DNA of 64,000 nt from Flavobacterium sp. (GCA_016718345.1 JADKDN010000013.1:6328-70327); one strand, 5' to 3'. Counted from the first letter of the stretch, positions 9,227-17,967 are shown. Notes: generated from the letters alone by a model not told the origin. Numbers and translations: made by a program.

Positions 9227-11488
9227 ATGAGTAATAGACCAAAAAAGTTTGGAAAAAAAGGAAAAACATTCTCCGAAAAGATTTTAAAAATACTTTCTCA
9301 AAATGCCAATAAACCTTACAATTACAAACAAATAGCAGCTATTTTAGAGCTTGATGATACCAAAAGTAGGAATGAAATTATAAAAGATTTAAAAATATTA
9401 GCGGCTCAAAAAGTAATTATAGAAACCGAACCAGGTAAATATCTGGTAAAAGCAATTAGTCAAGATTATTATGAAGGAACAATTGATATGACTAGCCGTC
9501 GTACTGCTTTCTTTATTTGTCCTGAACTGGAAGAAGATGTTTTTATTCCTACCAATAATTTAAATCGCGCTTTAGATAAAGATACTGTAAAAGTATACAT
9601 CTACAACAGACGAAAAGGACGAAGACCAGAAGGTGAAGTTATAGAAATTATTGAAAGAGCTAAAACAGAATTTGTTGGAGTGATAGATATTCAGAAGAAT
9701 TTTGCTTTTGTTTCGACTGCTAATCCTAAAATGTACACCGATATTTTTATCCCAAAAGACAAAATTGGAGAAGCCCAGCAAGGAGATGTTGTTATAGCAA
9801 AAATTGAAGATTGGCCAAAAAAAGCGGATAGTCCTTTTGGTTCTATCATTAAAGTTTTAGGTAAACAAGGCGAACACAATACGGAAATTCATGCCATTTT
9901 AGCGGAATATGGATTGCCCTACGATTTTCCCATCGAAGTTGAAGTTTTTGCTCAAAAATTAGACACGACAATTCAAGAAAGTGAAATTAAAAAACGTCGT
10001 GACATGCGAGATACTTTGACTTTTACTATCGATCCAAAAGATGCTAAAGATTTTGATGATGCCCTGTCTTTCAAAAAACTAGAGAATGGAAACTACGAAA
10101 TTGGTGTTCATATTGCCGATGTATCGCATTATTTACAAGAAGGAACTGTTTTGGATGACGAAGCATACAAACGTGCCACTTCAGTATATTTAGTAGATAG
10201 AGTAGTGCCAATGCTTCCTGAGGTTTTGTCTAATTTTGCTTGTTCACTTAGACCCAATGAAGAAAAATATACCTTTTCAGCTGTTTTTGAATTGAACGAA
10301 AAAGCACAATTAATGAATCAATGGTTTGGAAGAACAGTTATTCATTCCAATCAACGTTTTTCTTACGAAGAAGCACAATATATTATTGAAAGCAACACTA
10401 AAAATTTAAATTCCGATAAAAAAGAGTTGCTTCTTGACGACACAACTAAAAATAATATTTCGTCGTCAAAAACCAAAGGAAATACAATTCCAGAAGAGAT
10501 TTCTATAACAGGAAAAGCGTATCAAGTGCCTGATGATATTGTGGCTGCTACCTTAAAAATGGATGAATTGGCTAAAATTCTTCGAAGACATCGAATGAGT
10601 GATGGAGCGATTTCTTTTGATAAAGTAGAAGTAAAATTCAATTTGAATGAAGAAGGCGAACCGGAAGGAGTTTATTTTAAAATATCCAAAGATGCCAATC
10701 ATTTAATTGAAGAATTCATGCTTTTAGCCAATAAAAAAGTGGCTGAATTCATAGGAAAACAAAAGAAAACGTTTATTTACAGAATACACGATGAGCCTAA
10801 TGAAGATAAATTATTCAATCTTCAAACGGTAATTTCTAAGTTTGGATACAGTATCAATTTGAAATCGAAAACAGAAATTTCTAAATCGTTAAACACTTTA
10901 TTACAAGATGTTGTTGGTAAAAAAGAGCAAAATTTAATAGATACCTTAACCATTCGAAGTATGAGTAAAGCCAAATATTCTACTGAAAATATTGGTCATT
11001 ATGGATTAGCTTTTGATTATTATTCCCATTTTACGTCACCAATTCGACGTTATCCCGATGTTATGGCACATCGATTATTACAACATTATTTAGATGGAGG
11101 AAAATCAGTTGATGCTGAATTGTATGAAGAAAAATGCGTCCATTCTTCTAACATGGAGGGTTTAGCAACCAATGCGGAACGTGATAGCGTGAAATACATG
11201 CAAATTAAATTCATGCAAGACCATAAAGATCAGGAGTTTTTAGGCGTTATTTCTGGAGTTACAGAATGGGGAATTTATGTCGAAATCGTAGAAAATAAGT
11301 GCGAAGGAATGTGTAGAATTCGCGAAATTAGAGACGATTATTACACCTTTGATGACAAACAATATGCATTGGTTGGCGAAATTTCTAAAAACATATTACA
11401 ATTAGGCGACGAAATTTACGTTAAGGTAAAAAATGCTGATTTGGTTAAGAAACAATTGGATTTTAATTTTATTAGAAAAAATGAATAA
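9227..11488 (+). CDS. rnr: ribonuclease R
   Basis: The 753-residue product has the RNase R order: an N-terminal helix-turn-helix (residues 10-75), two cold-shock OB domains (about 85-230), the catalytic RNB domain (about 250-610), and a C-terminal S1 domain (about 665-750). RNB active-site acidic residues are seen in TIDPKDAKDFDDALSF, and the substrate channel motif HFTSPIRRYPDVMAHRLLQH is present. It is a 3'-to-5' exoribonuclease that degrades structured RNA in the cytoplasm. It has a lysine-rich N-terminus, and an insertion near residue 390 (NSDKKELLLDDTTKNN) is unlike core RNB. The GIN-domain gene follows 8 bases later. Confidence 0.95.
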   Translation: MSNRPKKFGKKGKTFSEKILKILSQNANKPYNYKQIAAILELDDTKSRNEIIKDLKILAAQKVIIETEPGKYLVKAISQDYYEGTIDMTSRRTAFFICPELEEDVFIPTNNLNRALDKDTVKVYIYNRRKGRRPEGEVIEIIERAKTEFVGVIDIQKNFAFVSTANPKMYTDIFIPKDKIGEAQQGDVVIAKIEDWPKKADSPFGSIIKVLGKQGEHNTEIHAILAEYGLPYDFPIEVEVFAQKLDTTIQESEIKKRRDMRDTLTFTIDPKDAKDFDDALSFKKLENGNYEIGVHIADVSHYLQEGTVLDDEAYKRATSVYLVDRVVPMLPEVLSNFACSLRPNEEKYTFSAVFELNEKAQLMNQWFGRTVIHSNQRFSYEEAQYIIESNTKNLNSDKKELLLDDTTKNNISSSKTKGNTIPEEISITGKAYQVPDDIVAATLKMDELAKILRRHRMSDGAISFDKVEVKFNLNEEGEPEGVYFKISKDANHLIEEFMLLANKKVAEFIGKQKKTFIYRIHDEPNEDKLFNLQTVISKFGYSINLKSKTEISKSLNTLLQDVVGKKEQNLIDTLTIRSMSKAKYSTENIGHYGLAFDYYSHFTSPIRRYPDVMAHRLLQHYLDGGKSVDAELYEEKCVHSSNMEGLATNAERDSVKYMQIKFMQDHKDQEFLGVISGVTEWGIYVEIVENKCEGMCRIREIRDDYYTFDDKQYALVGEISKNILQLGDEIYVKVKNADLVKKQLDFNFIRKNE

Positions 11489-11496
11489 ATAACATC

Positions 11497-12171
11497 ATGC
11501 AAAAAGTAGTTGTAGTAGTAGTAGTATTTTTGAGTCAACTTGGTTTTTCTCAAAATAGTGTGACCAAAAAATTAGGCGATTTTACCAAAGTCACTTCCTT
11601 TGATCAAATCGATGTGTTATTAGTTCCATCCAATGAGAATAAAATTATTCTGAGTGGAGAAGGAGCAAATGAAGTAGAATTAGTCACTAAAAACGACGAG
11701 TTAAAAATCAGAATGCCTTTAACCAAATTGTTAAAAGGGGAAGCTATTTCTGCCACAGTGTATTATAAAAACATCGATGCTGTTGAAGCTAATGAAGGTT
11801 CTAGAATTGCGAGCGAAGCAACATTTAATTCCATAAATTTTGATATCATTGCCAAAGAAGGTTCTGAAATCAAATTAAAATTAGATGTCGAAAGAGTTTC
11901 CATTAAAGCTTCTGACGGTTCTAAAATTGATGTAGAAGGAAATGCAACCAATCAAGAGGTTTTGGTTAATACAGGTGGTATTTATGAAGCCGAAAAACTA
12001 AGAAGTAAACTAGTAAGTATTACTGTAAATGCTGGAGGTGAAGCGGCTATTTTTGCCACTGATTTTGTCGATGCAAAAGTGAGAGCAGGAGATATCGTAA
12101 TTTTTGGTAAACCCAAACAGATCAATCAAAAAGTAATCGCTGGAGGAACAATTACAGAAAGTAAAGAATAA
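11497..12171 (+). CDS. exported GIN-domain (DUF2807) protein
   Basis: The 224-residue protein has a signal peptide (residues 1-18) and a repeated short-strand beta-helix typical of the putative auto-transporter adhesin head GIN domain. Seen in the sequence are DFTKVTSFDQIDVLL, repeated G/A-S-x-I turns (NEGSRIAS, KEGSEIKL, SDGSKIDV) and the C-terminal VRAGDIVIFGKPKQI. The function of the family is unknown; a periplasmic or surface location is expected. The hydrophobic core of the signal peptide is coded by a GTA-type microsatellite (11507-11526), giving seven consecutive valines. It probably shares the rnr transcript. Confidence 0.85.
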   Translation: MQKVVVVVVVFLSQLGFSQNSVTKKLGDFTKVTSFDQIDVLLVPSNENKIILSGEGANEVELVTKNDELKIRMPLTKLLKGEAISATVYYKNIDAVEANEGSRIASEATFNSINFDIIAKEGSEIKLKLDVERVSIKASDGSKIDVEGNATNQEVLVNTGGIYEAEKLRSKLVSITVNAGGEAAIFATDFVDAKVRAGDIVIFGKPKQINQKVIAGGTITESKE

Positions 12172-12176
12172 TTTCT

Positions 12177-12184
12177 TATTTTTG
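12177..12184 (+). promoter_or_regulatory. possible -7 element of the LysE-type gene
   Basis: TATTTTTG fits TAnnTTTG and lies 22 bases before the ATG at 12207. No -33 TTG is placed well, so the gene may instead be read from upstream. Confidence 0.3.
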
Positions 12185-12206
12185 ATTTTATTCATACCTC
12201 AAAAAC

Positions 12207-12851
12207 ATGCTTCAAGATATTGTATCAGGAATACCATTAGGAATTTTTTTAAGTTTCATGGTAGGTCCTGTTTTTTTTGTTTTGTTAGAAACCAGTGCGG
12301 TCAAAGGATTTAGAGCTGCTTTTGTTTTTGATTTAGGAGTGGTCCTAGCAGATATTTTTTTTATTGCTGTGGCCTATTTAGGAAGTTATCGATTAATTCA
12401 AAGTATAAAAGACAAACCCGCTCTTTTTATTTTTGGAGGAATTGTAATGCTTGTTTACGGCATAATTTCATTGTCTAAATTAAAAAAACAGCAAAAAGTA
12501 AAATTCGAATTAATTGACCAAGAAATTATCAAGAAAAATTATGGAAGCCTTTTTGCGAAAGGATTTTTCTTAAATTTCATCAATATTGGAGTATTGGGTT
12601 TTTGGCTAGCGGTAATTATATCTATAGGACCAAAACTACAATTAGAAACCTCTAGAATGATTGTGTTTTTCTCTTCTGTAATAGGATCTTATTTATTGGT
12701 TGATATTGGAAAAATAGTACTAGCCAAACAACTAAAACACAAAATGACTCCTGCCAATATCCTTAAAATGAAAAAAGTCACCAGTATTTTACTCATTATT
12801 TTTGGCTGCATATTGATGTTTCAAGGCTGGTTTCTAGCGAAAATAAACTAG
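12207..12851 (+). CDS. LysE-family amino-acid exporter
   Basis: The 214-residue inner-membrane protein has six hydrophobic segments with the LysE/RhtB-type N-terminal signature SGIPLGIFLSFMVGPVFFVL, then VVLADIFFIAVAYLG and GGIVMLVYGIISL. Family members export amino acids or related metabolites using the proton gradient. The substrate cannot be told from the sequence. The cytoplasmic loop between helices 3 and 4 is lysine-rich. Confidence 0.85.
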   Translation: MLQDIVSGIPLGIFLSFMVGPVFFVLLETSAVKGFRAAFVFDLGVVLADIFFIAVAYLGSYRLIQSIKDKPALFIFGGIVMLVYGIISLSKLKKQQKVKFELIDQEIIKKNYGSLFAKGFFLNFINIGVLGFWLAVIISIGPKLQLETSRMIVFFSSVIGSYLLVDIGKIVLAKQLKHKMTPANILKMKKVTSILLIIFGCILMFQGWFLAKIN

Positions 12852-13042
12852 CTAAAAAGGTTTTAGAGAAGATAGATTAGTAAGTTTTAAATAGTTTATG
12901 ACTATAACTACTTTTAAACAGTAGTGTGTAATGAATTACATTTTGAATAAGAAATAAAGTCTGATTTTGTAAGACCTGTATATGTTGTGTAAAATTAATC
13001 CTTAAATTAGAGAATTTAAGAATCTAACACAAAAAAATCTAT

Positions 13043-13694
13043 ATGGAAAAATTTATAAAACTTATACTCATAATAATTAGTTTAATCTGTACATATATAA
13101 TATTAGCTGTTGGATTAAAAATAGTTCCAACAATATATGAATCTTCAAATTCAGAAAATATAAATAATGTAAGTTTAAACCTTTCTTATAGTTATATTGC
13201 GGGCGTAATATTTTATTTTTTTGTGACTTTATTTCCTTATTTAATTTTGAAAAATAAATTAAAACCAGCTTTAGATTTAAAATTAATTGACCTTAAAATT
13301 CAAATTACATCGTTTATTAGGTCATTTAATTCGGTCCTAGATATTGATTTGAAAGATATTGATTTAATAACAATCCAAAAATATTATTAAAAAAAACATA
13401 GTATATTAGACCGTTCATATTATTCGCCAAGACAGGTACAACTATGAGTAATTTAGATTTTTATGTTCAACAAAATTAAATATTTTTAATCTAGTTGAAT
13501 CAATACTAACTTATCGTGAGTATTTGACTTCTAATCAAATTCTAGAATTAGAAAGAATTAGAGATTCTAAATTCTTTCATTTAACAAAAATGGCTGGTTT
13601 TCCTTTACAAGATGTTTTCTATAAATCTGATGAATTTAATCAAGCATTTTCAAATACTTTTTTTGAAATAATTGAAAGTGCACGGAATATTTAA
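13043..13694 (+). CDS. membrane protein of unknown function, frame broken
   Basis: The first piece (115 residues) holds two transmembrane helices (about residues 5-28 and 50-75) separated by a short polar loop. After its stop, coherent peptide continues in other frames: TMSNLDFYVQQN near 13440-13475, then ESILTYREYLTSNQILELER onward to a stop at 13692-13694. The whole gene would encode about 215 residues, with two membrane helices and a soluble helical tail. I do not recognise it. Base composition is even more AT-rich than the neighbours. Confidence 0.5.
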
Positions 13695-13832
13695 CTTTAC
13701 ACAACTGTTGCTAAAAATGGATTTAGACAATTGGCTTAAAAGAAAGCTTGTTTGTATCTAGGGTGATTAGGTAAATATGTAATTATCTATAAATGTAGGT
13801 ATTAAATGCAATTATCTAATATTTTTTTATAA

Positions 13833-14573
13833 ATGTTGTTTATGATGAATTCTTCTAATTGGTTTTTGGTAATGGTTAATGCGCTGTTGTTTTTTATTTT
13901 AAAATTTAATGATGACTTAAATCGTAAAAGAATTATTAATTACATTTCCATTCAGCAAATAAAATTATACTTAATTCTTGCTTCAATTTTCTTAATTGAG
14001 TACTATTTTATAAATAGTATTTATCATGATAAATATTATAATATTTTTGGAGCATCTATTAGGTCATTTATAACTAGTTTATATATTTTTCTTATATGCA
14101 AAAACTATTTTAATAGTTTATTTATTATCAAAATTGATATAAAAAAAACATTAATAATAGTAATTATTTCATCAGTTTTTGCACTACTGATTTTAAATTT
14201 ACAAGAGTATTTATTTTATTTGGTCAATCGTAAACTGCCGATAGAATATGGAGTATATTTATCAGAGTACTATTTATTAATTGGATTTGTTTTTTATGCA
14301 GCTCTCCCCGCCATTTTTGAGGAAATATTTTTTAGAGGATTAATTTTTGATAAATTAAAACTTATTTATTCAGGGAAAAATTCAATAATTATAAGTAGTA
14401 TTTTGTTTTATTTAATACATTTGGTTTATGGTACTTTTCTAACTTTCTTGTATATATTACCGCTTGGATTTTTCTTAGGTTATTTAAGAAATAAATACAA
14501 TAATTTATTATATCCAATTGTTTCCCATTTTTTCTATAACTTCGTTGTATTCTTATATCCTATAATTAAATAA
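13833..14573 (+). CDS. CPBP-family intramembrane metalloprotease
   Basis: The 246-residue polytopic membrane protein carries the CPBP (Abi/CAAX protease) motifs: EEIFFRG (EExxxR) near residue 165, a histidine in LIHLVYG near residue 195, and HFFYNF near the C-terminus. These are the metal-binding and catalytic positions of the Rce1-like fold. Bacterial members include bacteriocin self-immunity proteins and regulators, and no specific substrate can be assigned. It sits in a very AT-rich island between two other unrecognised membrane-protein genes. Confidence 0.85.
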   Translation: MLFMMNSSNWFLVMVNALLFFILKFNDDLNRKRIINYISIQQIKLYLILASIFLIEYYFINSIYHDKYYNIFGASIRSFITSLYIFLICKNYFNSLFIIKIDIKKTLIIVIISSVFALLILNLQEYLFYLVNRKLPIEYGVYLSEYYLLIGFVFYAALPAIFEEIFFRGLIFDKLKLIYSGKNSIIISSILFYLIHLVYGTFLTFLYILPLGFFLGYLRNKYNNLLYPIVSHFFYNFVVFLYPIIK

Positions 14574-14581
14574 TATAAAAT

Positions 14582-14894
14582 ATGTCAACACCCGACTTAA
14601 CACAAAGATTTTTACCATATTTTATTTGGTTTTTAATTGTTGTTTTAAACAATTATTTTTTTCTGTTTTTTCAAAAAAAACTAAAAGTACATTAAAAATA
14701 TTAATTGCAGTATTTTTAACTATTTGGTTAATAATTACCGTTTTTACAGTTATTTTGATATTATCTATTTGTCTTCATATTCTGTTACGCCTCTACTTTT
14801 CAGTCTAAAACTTGCTGAAAATCTTCCTCAAGTAATTATTTTTGGTGGTATAGCATTCTTTCTTAAATATAGAAAATTTAAAATAAAGTGTTAA
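14582..14894 (+). CDS. small membrane protein of unknown function, frame broken
   Basis: An ATG 9 bases after the CPBP stop opens MSTPDLTQRFLPYFIWFLIV. The sequence continues in a second frame (LKILIAVFLTIWLIITVFTV) and a third (SVTPLLFSLKLAENLPQVII, then LKYRKFKIKC and stop). Joined, this is about 104 residues with three hydrophobic helices. I do not recognise it. The tight spacing to the CPBP gene suggests a shared transcript. Confidence 0.45.
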
Positions 14895-14987
14895 AAGTTA
14901 GATTCCCTATACAAAAACTAAAAAAAAAATCTCATTTAAGCCCTATACTAAGCGAGGTTTGTTTTTGGGTATTATTGGTCTTGTCTT

Positions 14988-15008
14988 GTGCTCGATTGTA
15001 TCGAGCAC
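14988..15008. other. perfect 8-bp hairpin in intergenic DNA
   Basis: GTGCTCGA and TCGAGCAC are separated by 5 bases. No T run follows on either side, so it is not a standard terminator. It lies in GC-richer DNA than its surroundings and could belong to a small RNA or a protein-binding site. Confidence 0.35.
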
Positions 15009-15060
15009 CGATATAAATTAAAACAAAAAAAGAGACACATTGCTTTATCTCTTTTTGAGC

Positions 15061-15077
15061 CATCGTCCGGATTCGAA
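15061..15077 (-). repeat. tRNA-Cys 3'-end fragment, copy A
   Basis: Seventeen bases (CATCGTCCGGATTCGAA) are identical to the T-arm and acceptor end of the tRNA-Cys gene at 15262-15332. No 5' half of a tRNA follows. A hairpin with stem around AAAGAGA/TCTCTTT (15030-15055) stands on its 3' side, as at the real gene. Confidence 0.7.
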
Positions 15078-15175
15078 CATAATCTTTACTTAATTTTTTC
15101 TAAAAATTAACTATAAAAAAACCTCCAAGTTTGCTGCGCCAGTTCACTTTGTTCGAGTCTTTGAAGGTTTAGAAG

Positions 15176-15192
15176 CATCGTCCGGATTCGAA
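15176..15192 (-). repeat. tRNA-Cys 3'-end fragment, copy B
   Basis: This is the same 17-base tRNA-Cys 3' end, 115 bases from copy A and 89 from the intact gene. It is followed on its 3' side by a hairpin (AAACCTCCAA with TTGAAGGTTT, about 15118-15170). The flanks of copies A and B are alike (both contain TTTTTTCTAAAAAT), pointing to tandem duplication. Confidence 0.7.
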
Positions 15193-15227
15193 TTATACCT
15201 TTAATTCATTTTTTCTAAAAATGATAT

Positions 15228-15254
15228 AAAAAAAACCTCTCGAAAAGAGAGGTT
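15228..15254 (-). terminator. terminator of tRNA-Cys
   Basis: On the minus strand AACCTCTC and GAGAGGTT pair around a 5-base loop and are followed by a T run (15228-15235). It directly follows the tRNA 3' end. Confidence 0.8.
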
Positions 15255-15261
15255 AATTTAG

Positions 15262-15332
15262 AGGCATCGTCCGGATTCGAACCGGAGTAGGAGCTTTTGC
15301 AGAGCCCAGCCTAGCCGCTCGGCCACGACGCC
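15262..15332 (-). tRNA. tRNA-Cys (anticodon GCA)
   Basis: The minus strand folds as a 71-base tRNA. The acceptor stem GGCGTCG pairs with CGATGCC (one G-T pair). The D arm contains AGCGGCTAGGC, the anticodon loop is CTCTGCAAA with anticodon GCA, and the T arm is CCGGTTCGAATCCGG. The discriminator is T and CCA is not encoded. The 3' end of this gene is repeated twice downstream. Confidence 0.93.
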
Positions 15333-15370
15333 AATTATTTTAATGGTTTGCAAATATAGGAAACAATTCA

Positions 15371-15405
15371 TAATTAGCAATTATCAATTGTTAATTATCA
15401 ATTAA
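15371..15405. repeat. heptad repeat array at the folB 3' end
   Basis: Five consecutive 7-base units (TAATTAG, CAATTAT, CAATTGT, TAATTAT, CAATTAA) run through the folB stop codon. It is strictly 7-periodic and partly self-complementary. Confidence 0.6.
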
Positions 15406-15761
15406 TTTCTGTATTCTTCCAATTCTATCGTAACCGCTTCAACATCACCACCTATAGGCGGATTGAGCTTAGAAACCGCTAAAATGATTCTCGAAATAGA
15501 AGGAATTTCTTTGAAAATTCTAGAGACAATTCTATGACCTACATGTTCCAATAAATGCGAACGAATAGCCATTTCTTCCACAACAATAGTGTTCAAAAGG
15601 ACATAATCGACCGTATCTTTCAAATCATCAGAAATACAGGATTTACGCAAGTCGGTTTTTACTTCTAAGTTAACAGAATAATCCGATCCAATTTTTCCTT
15701 CTTCTAGCAAGCAGCCGTGATAAGAGAAGGTTCGAATATTTTTTAGTTTTATAACTCCCAT
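15402..15761 (-). CDS. folB: dihydroneopterin aldolase
   Basis: The 119-residue product spans the normal FolB length. FolB converts 7,8-dihydroneopterin to 6-hydroxymethyl-dihydropterin in folate synthesis. Visible are the N-terminal IRTFSYHGCLLEEGKIGSDY (the YHG substrate-binding region) and the C-terminal SKLNPPIGGDVEAVTIELE, which has the conserved K-x-x-P-P. The family enzyme is an octamer in the cytoplasm. Both flanks carry 7-base repeat arrays: one runs over the stop codon and one forms a palindrome upstream. Confidence 0.92.
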   Translation of the reverse strand: MGVIKLKNIRTFSYHGCLLEEGKIGSDYSVNLEVKTDLRKSCISDDLKDTVDYVLLNTIVVEEMAIRSHLLEHVGHRIVSRIFKEIPSISRIILAVSKLNPPIGGDVEAVTIELEEYRN

Positions 15762-15770
15762 AATTTTTTA

Positions 15771-15833
15771 TTCAAAGTTCAAAGTTTAAGGTTTAAAGTT
15801 AACTAGTGCAACTTTAAACCTTAAACTTTAAAC
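15771..15833. repeat. heptad palindrome between folB and glnS
   Basis: A perfect 20-bp inverted repeat (15781-15800 with 15810-15829, 9-base loop) is built from 7-base units such as TTCAAAG, TTTAAGG and TTTAAAG. The left array extends back to 15771. The same 31-base arm type flanks the four-helix-bundle gene at 61250-61756. It lies between divergent genes and could form a cruciform or end transcripts, but it has no T run. Confidence 0.7.
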
Positions 15834-15852
15834 CATTTTAACTAGCTTTTTT

Positions 15853-15860
15853 TATCTTTG
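15853..15860 (+). promoter_or_regulatory. -7 promoter element of glnS
   Basis: TATCTTTG matches TAnnTTTG exactly and lies 17 bases before the glnS ATG. There is no TTG at the expected -33 position. Confidence 0.5.
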
Positions 15861-15877
15861 CTAAAATTAAGCAAAAA

Positions 15878-17967
15878 ATGTCAACCGAAGAGAAATCACT
15901 GAATTTTATTGAGCAAATTATAGAAGAAGATTTAAAAAATGGTTTGTCTCAGGACAAATTGCGTTTTCGTTTTCCTCCGGAACCTAATGGCTATTTACAC
16001 ATCGGTCATGCCAGTGCTATTTGTTTGAATTTTGGATTAGGAATAGACTATAAAGCCCCTGTTAATTTACGTTTTGACGATACCAATCCAGCAAAAGAAG
16101 AGCAAGAGTTCGTAGATGCTATAAAACGAGATGTTCAATGGTTGGGATTTGAATGGTCGGAAGAGCGATATGCTTCCGATTATTTTCAGCAGTTGTATGA
16201 TTGGACCGTTGATTTTATTAAACAAGGAAAAGCCTACGTAAACAACCAAACTTCTAAAAAAATGGCGCAACCAAAAGGAACTCCATCCACTTTTGGAACC
16301 GATAGCCCTTACAGAAATCGCTCTATTGAGGAGAATTTAGAACTCTTTGAACGAATGAAAAATGCAGAATTTCCAGAAGGAGCCCATATTTTACGTGCAA
16401 AAATTGACATGAAATCGACAAATATGTTGATGCGCGATCCCATCATGTACCGTATTTTACACAAATACCATCACAGAACAGGCGATGCATGGTGTATTTA
16501 TCCAATGTATGATTGGGCACATGGAGAAAGTGATTATATAGAACAAATTTCTCATTCTTTCTGTACTTTGGAATTTTTGCCACATAGAGAGTTGTACGAT
16601 TGGTTTTTAGATCAGATCTATGATGCTACTAAGGTTCGTCCAAAGCAAAGAGAATTTGCACGTAGAAATTTAAGTCACACTGTTGTTAGTAAAAGAAAAC
16701 TATTACAGTTGGTCAAAGAAAATCACGTAACAGGCTGGGATGATCCTAGAATGTCTACGATTTCTGGTTTAAGAAGAAGAGGGTATACACCCGCTTCGAT
16801 ACGCAATTTTGCAACAACAATTGGAATTGCTAAACGCGATAATTTAATAAACGTTTCGGTATTAGAATATTGTGTTCGTGAGGATTTGAATAAAATTGCA
16901 CCTCGAGTAATGGCTGTTTTAGACCCAATTAAAGTAGTTATTACCAATTATCCCGAAGGAAAAGAAGAATGGTTGGAAGCAGAAAACAATCCCGAAGAGG
17001 AACAGGTAACCTATAGAAAAGTACCTTTTTCAAGAGAATTATACATTGAAAGAGAAGACTTTTTAGAAGAGGCTCCTGCTAAATTTTTCCGACTAAGTAT
17101 AGGAAAAGAAGTACGATTGAAAAATGCCTACATCATCAAAGGCGAAAGTGTGATTAAGGATGCCCAAGGGAATCTTACAGAAATTCATGTGACTTATGAT
17201 ACAGATAGTTTAAGCGGAAGCGGAACAGAAGCCAGTCAACGCAAAGTATCTGGAACATTACACTGGGTGTCTATACCTCATGCCATTGAAGCAGAAGTTC
17301 GAGTATACGATCGATTGTTTATAGACGAAGCACCCGATAGTCATAAAGAGAAAGATTTCTTAGAATTTGTAAATCCAGAGTCTTTAAAAGTGGTAAAAGG
17401 ATTTGTAGAACCAAGTTTACAAGAGGCTAAAAATGAAGATAAATTCCAGTTTCAGAGATTAGGATATTTTACTGTTGATAAAGACTCAGGAGCAGAAAAA
17501 CTTGTTTTTAATAAAACAGTTGGATTGAAAGATACTTGGGAAGAAAAAGGCAAAAAAGAAGAGAATATATTGATGGCTACCCAAAAGGAAATCAATAAAT
17601 ACGTAAAGGAAAAAGACGAAACTAATGCGGTTGTAATTTTGAGAATATTGTTTCCAACATCAAAAGCGCATTGATAATTTCAGTTTATTAGTTCAAACGG
17701 TAACTAAGAACATCAAGAACGATAACAATTCATTATTGTTCTCTAATTTAATTTTGAATTCTTCCGATAATGTTTCAGCAAAAGATATCGAAAAAGAGTC
17801 CTTAATAAAATTGTATTCGATGTCACTGAAAAGTCAATTGGCTTCCGTAAGAATTTTTGTATTCAAAATTTAGTTAAGGACGTATATCATTTCAACGATT
17901 TTAAAACTCAATTGGCTGAACTAAAAAATTCTGAAAAAAATGAAAAGTTTTAGCTTTGTTAGATTAA
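15878..17967 (+). CDS. glnS: glutaminyl-tRNA synthetase with C-terminal extension (tail frame broken)
   Basis: GlnRS charges tRNA-Gln with glutamine. The class I signature FPPEPNGYLHIGHASAI is near residue 32, the KMSKS-equivalent VVSKRKL is near residue 272, and the beta-barrel anticodon-binding domains follow to about residue 560 (VFNKTVGLKDTWEEKG). The continuous frame stops at 17674 (598 residues). Coherent peptide continues in shifted frames: IDNFSLLVQTVTKNIKNDNN, SLIKLYSMSLKSQLASVRIF, then DFKTQLAELKNSEKNEK and LALLD, ending at 17967. Three single-base losses explain this. The full protein is therefore about 695 residues with a helical C-terminal domain absent from E. coli GlnRS. Confidence 0.88.

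Noticed and set aside
15061..15192. Two additional tRNA genes.
   Set aside because: Only the T-arm and acceptor end are present; there is no D arm or anticodon arm to fold.
15061..15281. Regularly spaced 17-base repeats that could suggest a CRISPR array.
   Set aside because: Only three copies, unequal spacing (115 and 89 bases), and the repeat is the 3' end of tRNA-Cys; no cas genes are present.
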